12,795 nt of DNA from Actinobacteria bacterium UBA2184. GTDB lineage: Bacteria > Actinomycetota > Coriobacteriia > Anaerosomatales > Anaerosomataceae. The translations under genes were made by a program, and so were the position numbers. Where the stretch lies: NCBI GenBank assembly GCA_002328745.1, contig DCVQ01000038.1, positions 1-12,795 of the forward strand. The letters are read 5' to 3'. Of the stretch, positions 12,386-12,795 are shown one piece after another; position 1 is the first letter of the stretch, and each line of letters opens with the position of its first letter. Under the pieces are notes generated by a model. That model worked only from the letters and a program-made list of their open reading frames with translations. It was not told the DNA's origin and did no database searches.

Positions 12386-12390
12386 CCTCC
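12386..12390 (-). promoter_or_regulatory. Ribosome binding site deciding the rpmE GTG start
   Basis: GGAGG lies six bases before GTG at 12379 on the minus strand. It fixes the N-terminus as VRTGIHPDY, the normal beginning of an L31 protein. Confidence 0.85.
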
Positions 12391-12398
12391 ATACGTAT

Positions 12399-12421
12399 GC
12401 ACCTGGTTTCCGACCAGGTGC
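12399..12421 (-). promoter_or_regulatory. Hairpin in the rpmE 5' leader (possible L31 autoregulatory element)
   Basis: The minus strand reads GCACCTGGT, the loop CGGAA, and ACCAGGTGC, a perfect nine-base stem. The palindrome ATACGTAT (12398-12391) and the rpmE ribosome binding site follow directly. It lies in the untranslated leader predicted from the promoter at 12437-12466. Ribosomal protein L31 leaders with autoregulatory roles are known from several bacterial groups, so this is a reasonable candidate. Regulation itself is inferred. Confidence 0.55.
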
Positions 12422-12436
12422 GCAGACAGCCCGCGA

Positions 12437-12466
12437 ATCATAGCACGCTGCGCGAACGCGCGGCAA
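12437..12466 (-). promoter_or_regulatory. Promoter of rpmE
   Basis: On the minus strand TTGCCG (12466-12461) is followed by 18 bases and TATGAT (12442-12437), preceded by TGC as an extended -10. The -35 matches consensus in four of six positions and the -10 in five of six. Transcription would begin near 12430, about 50 bases before the rpmE GTG. This is the best promoter match I found in the window. Confidence 0.6.
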
Positions 12467-12486
12467 TCGGCGCCGGGCGCTCGCCG

Positions 12487-12795
12487 CTAGACGTCGAACC
12501 CGTTGGTGGCGCGCTTGGCTTCGGCGCCTTTGGCCATCTTGGTGAGGAACTCCTGGTTGGACTTGGCCGTCTTGAGACCCTTGATGAGCATGTCCATCGC
12601 GCGCTCGGCGGAGTCCACGCCGTGCAGGATCCGGCGCAGGCCCCAGACGAACGGCGCCTCCATCGGATCGAGGATGAGCTCTTCCTTGCGGGTACCCGAG
12701 GTGATGACGTCGATGGCCGGGAAGATGCGCCGGTCGGCCAGCCTGCGGTCGAGCCGGAGCTCCATGTTTCCGGTGCCCTTGAACTCCTCGAAGAT
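12487..12795 (-). CDS. rho: Transcription termination factor Rho, C-terminal end (partial)
   Basis: Rho is a hexameric RNA-dependent ATPase that terminates transcription. Only the last 102 codons are present; the 5' part lies beyond the right edge. The visible protein, read in from IFEEFKGTGNMELRLDRRLA, continues DRRIFPAIDVITSGTRKEELI and ends with MDMLIKGLKTAKSNQEFLTKMAKG and a short basic tail. The GTGNMEL and FPAID blocks are typical of the Rho ATPase domain close to its C-terminus. The stop is TAG. Rho lies 107 bases before rpmE, the common order in Gram-positive genomes. I see no T-tailed hairpin for rho in the gap, though G/C-rich inverted repeats occur there. Confidence 0.96.
   Translation of the reverse strand: MFEEFKGTGNMELRLDRRLADRRIFPAIDVITSGTRKEELILDPMEAPFVWGLRRILHGVDSAERAMDMLIKGLKTAKSNQEFLTKMAKGAEAKRATNGFDV

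Noticed and set aside
1..12795. Mobile element, CRISPR, phage, defence or biosynthetic gene cluster
   Set aside because: Every gene is a recognisable conserved housekeeping type on one strand, with no direct-repeat arrays, transposase or integrase motifs, or unusual composition.

Overview
This window is a chromosomal housekeeping segment from a high-GC Gram-positive bacterium. I place it in the Actinobacteria, perhaps near the Coriobacteriia. The reasons are the G/C-rich third codon positions, many GTG starts, strong purine-rich ribosome binding sites, and the gene order. Rho, L31, RF1, PrmC, Sua5/TsaC, GlyA, a WecA-like transferase and the ATP synthase operon follow each other here, as they do in Streptomyces. 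The RpiB, Upp and nucleotide-gene neighbours resemble the equivalent Bacillus cluster. The class-level placement is an inference from gene order and is not proven. All 18 genes I accept lie on the minus strand, so transcription runs from the right edge to the left edge. The first gene (rho) and the last (atpA) are cut by the window.

In transcription order: the C-terminal end of rho (12795-12487); rpmE with its own promoter, a leader hairpin and a strong terminator (12466-11884); thyX and yqhQ (DUF1385), nearly touching (11860-10173); prfA, prmC and tsaC, adjacent or overlapping (10090-7500); rpiB, glyA, upp, a dCMP deaminase gene and a wecA/tagO-like gene (7415-3454); and then a candidate promoter and structured leader before atpI-atpB-atpE-atpF-atpH-atpA (3360-1).

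The genes fall into four functional groups. (1) Translation: L31, RF1, PrmC (which methylates the GGQ glutamine of RF1) and TsaC (tRNA t6A synthesis). (2) Nucleotide and one-carbon supply: dCMP deaminase makes dUMP, GlyA makes methylene-tetrahydrofolate, ThyX converts the two to dTMP, Upp salvages uracil, and RpiB supplies ribose-5-phosphate for PRPP. (3) Envelope: a polyprenyl-phosphate sugar-phosphate transferase. (4) Energy: F1Fo ATP synthase, whose c-subunit residues look proton-coupled.

I see no mobile elements, CRISPR arrays, tRNA or rRNA genes, phage genes or defence genes, and no stretch over 300 bases without a gene. I found no undescribed multi-gene system. The less ordinary points are regulatory or structural: an rpmE leader hairpin, a long Ala/Glu-rich tail on L31, a perfect terminator that runs into the thyX ribosome binding site, a 12-base element shared by two intergenic promoter-like regions, hairpins before rpiB and in the atp operon, and frequent TAG stops in a cluster that encodes RF1.
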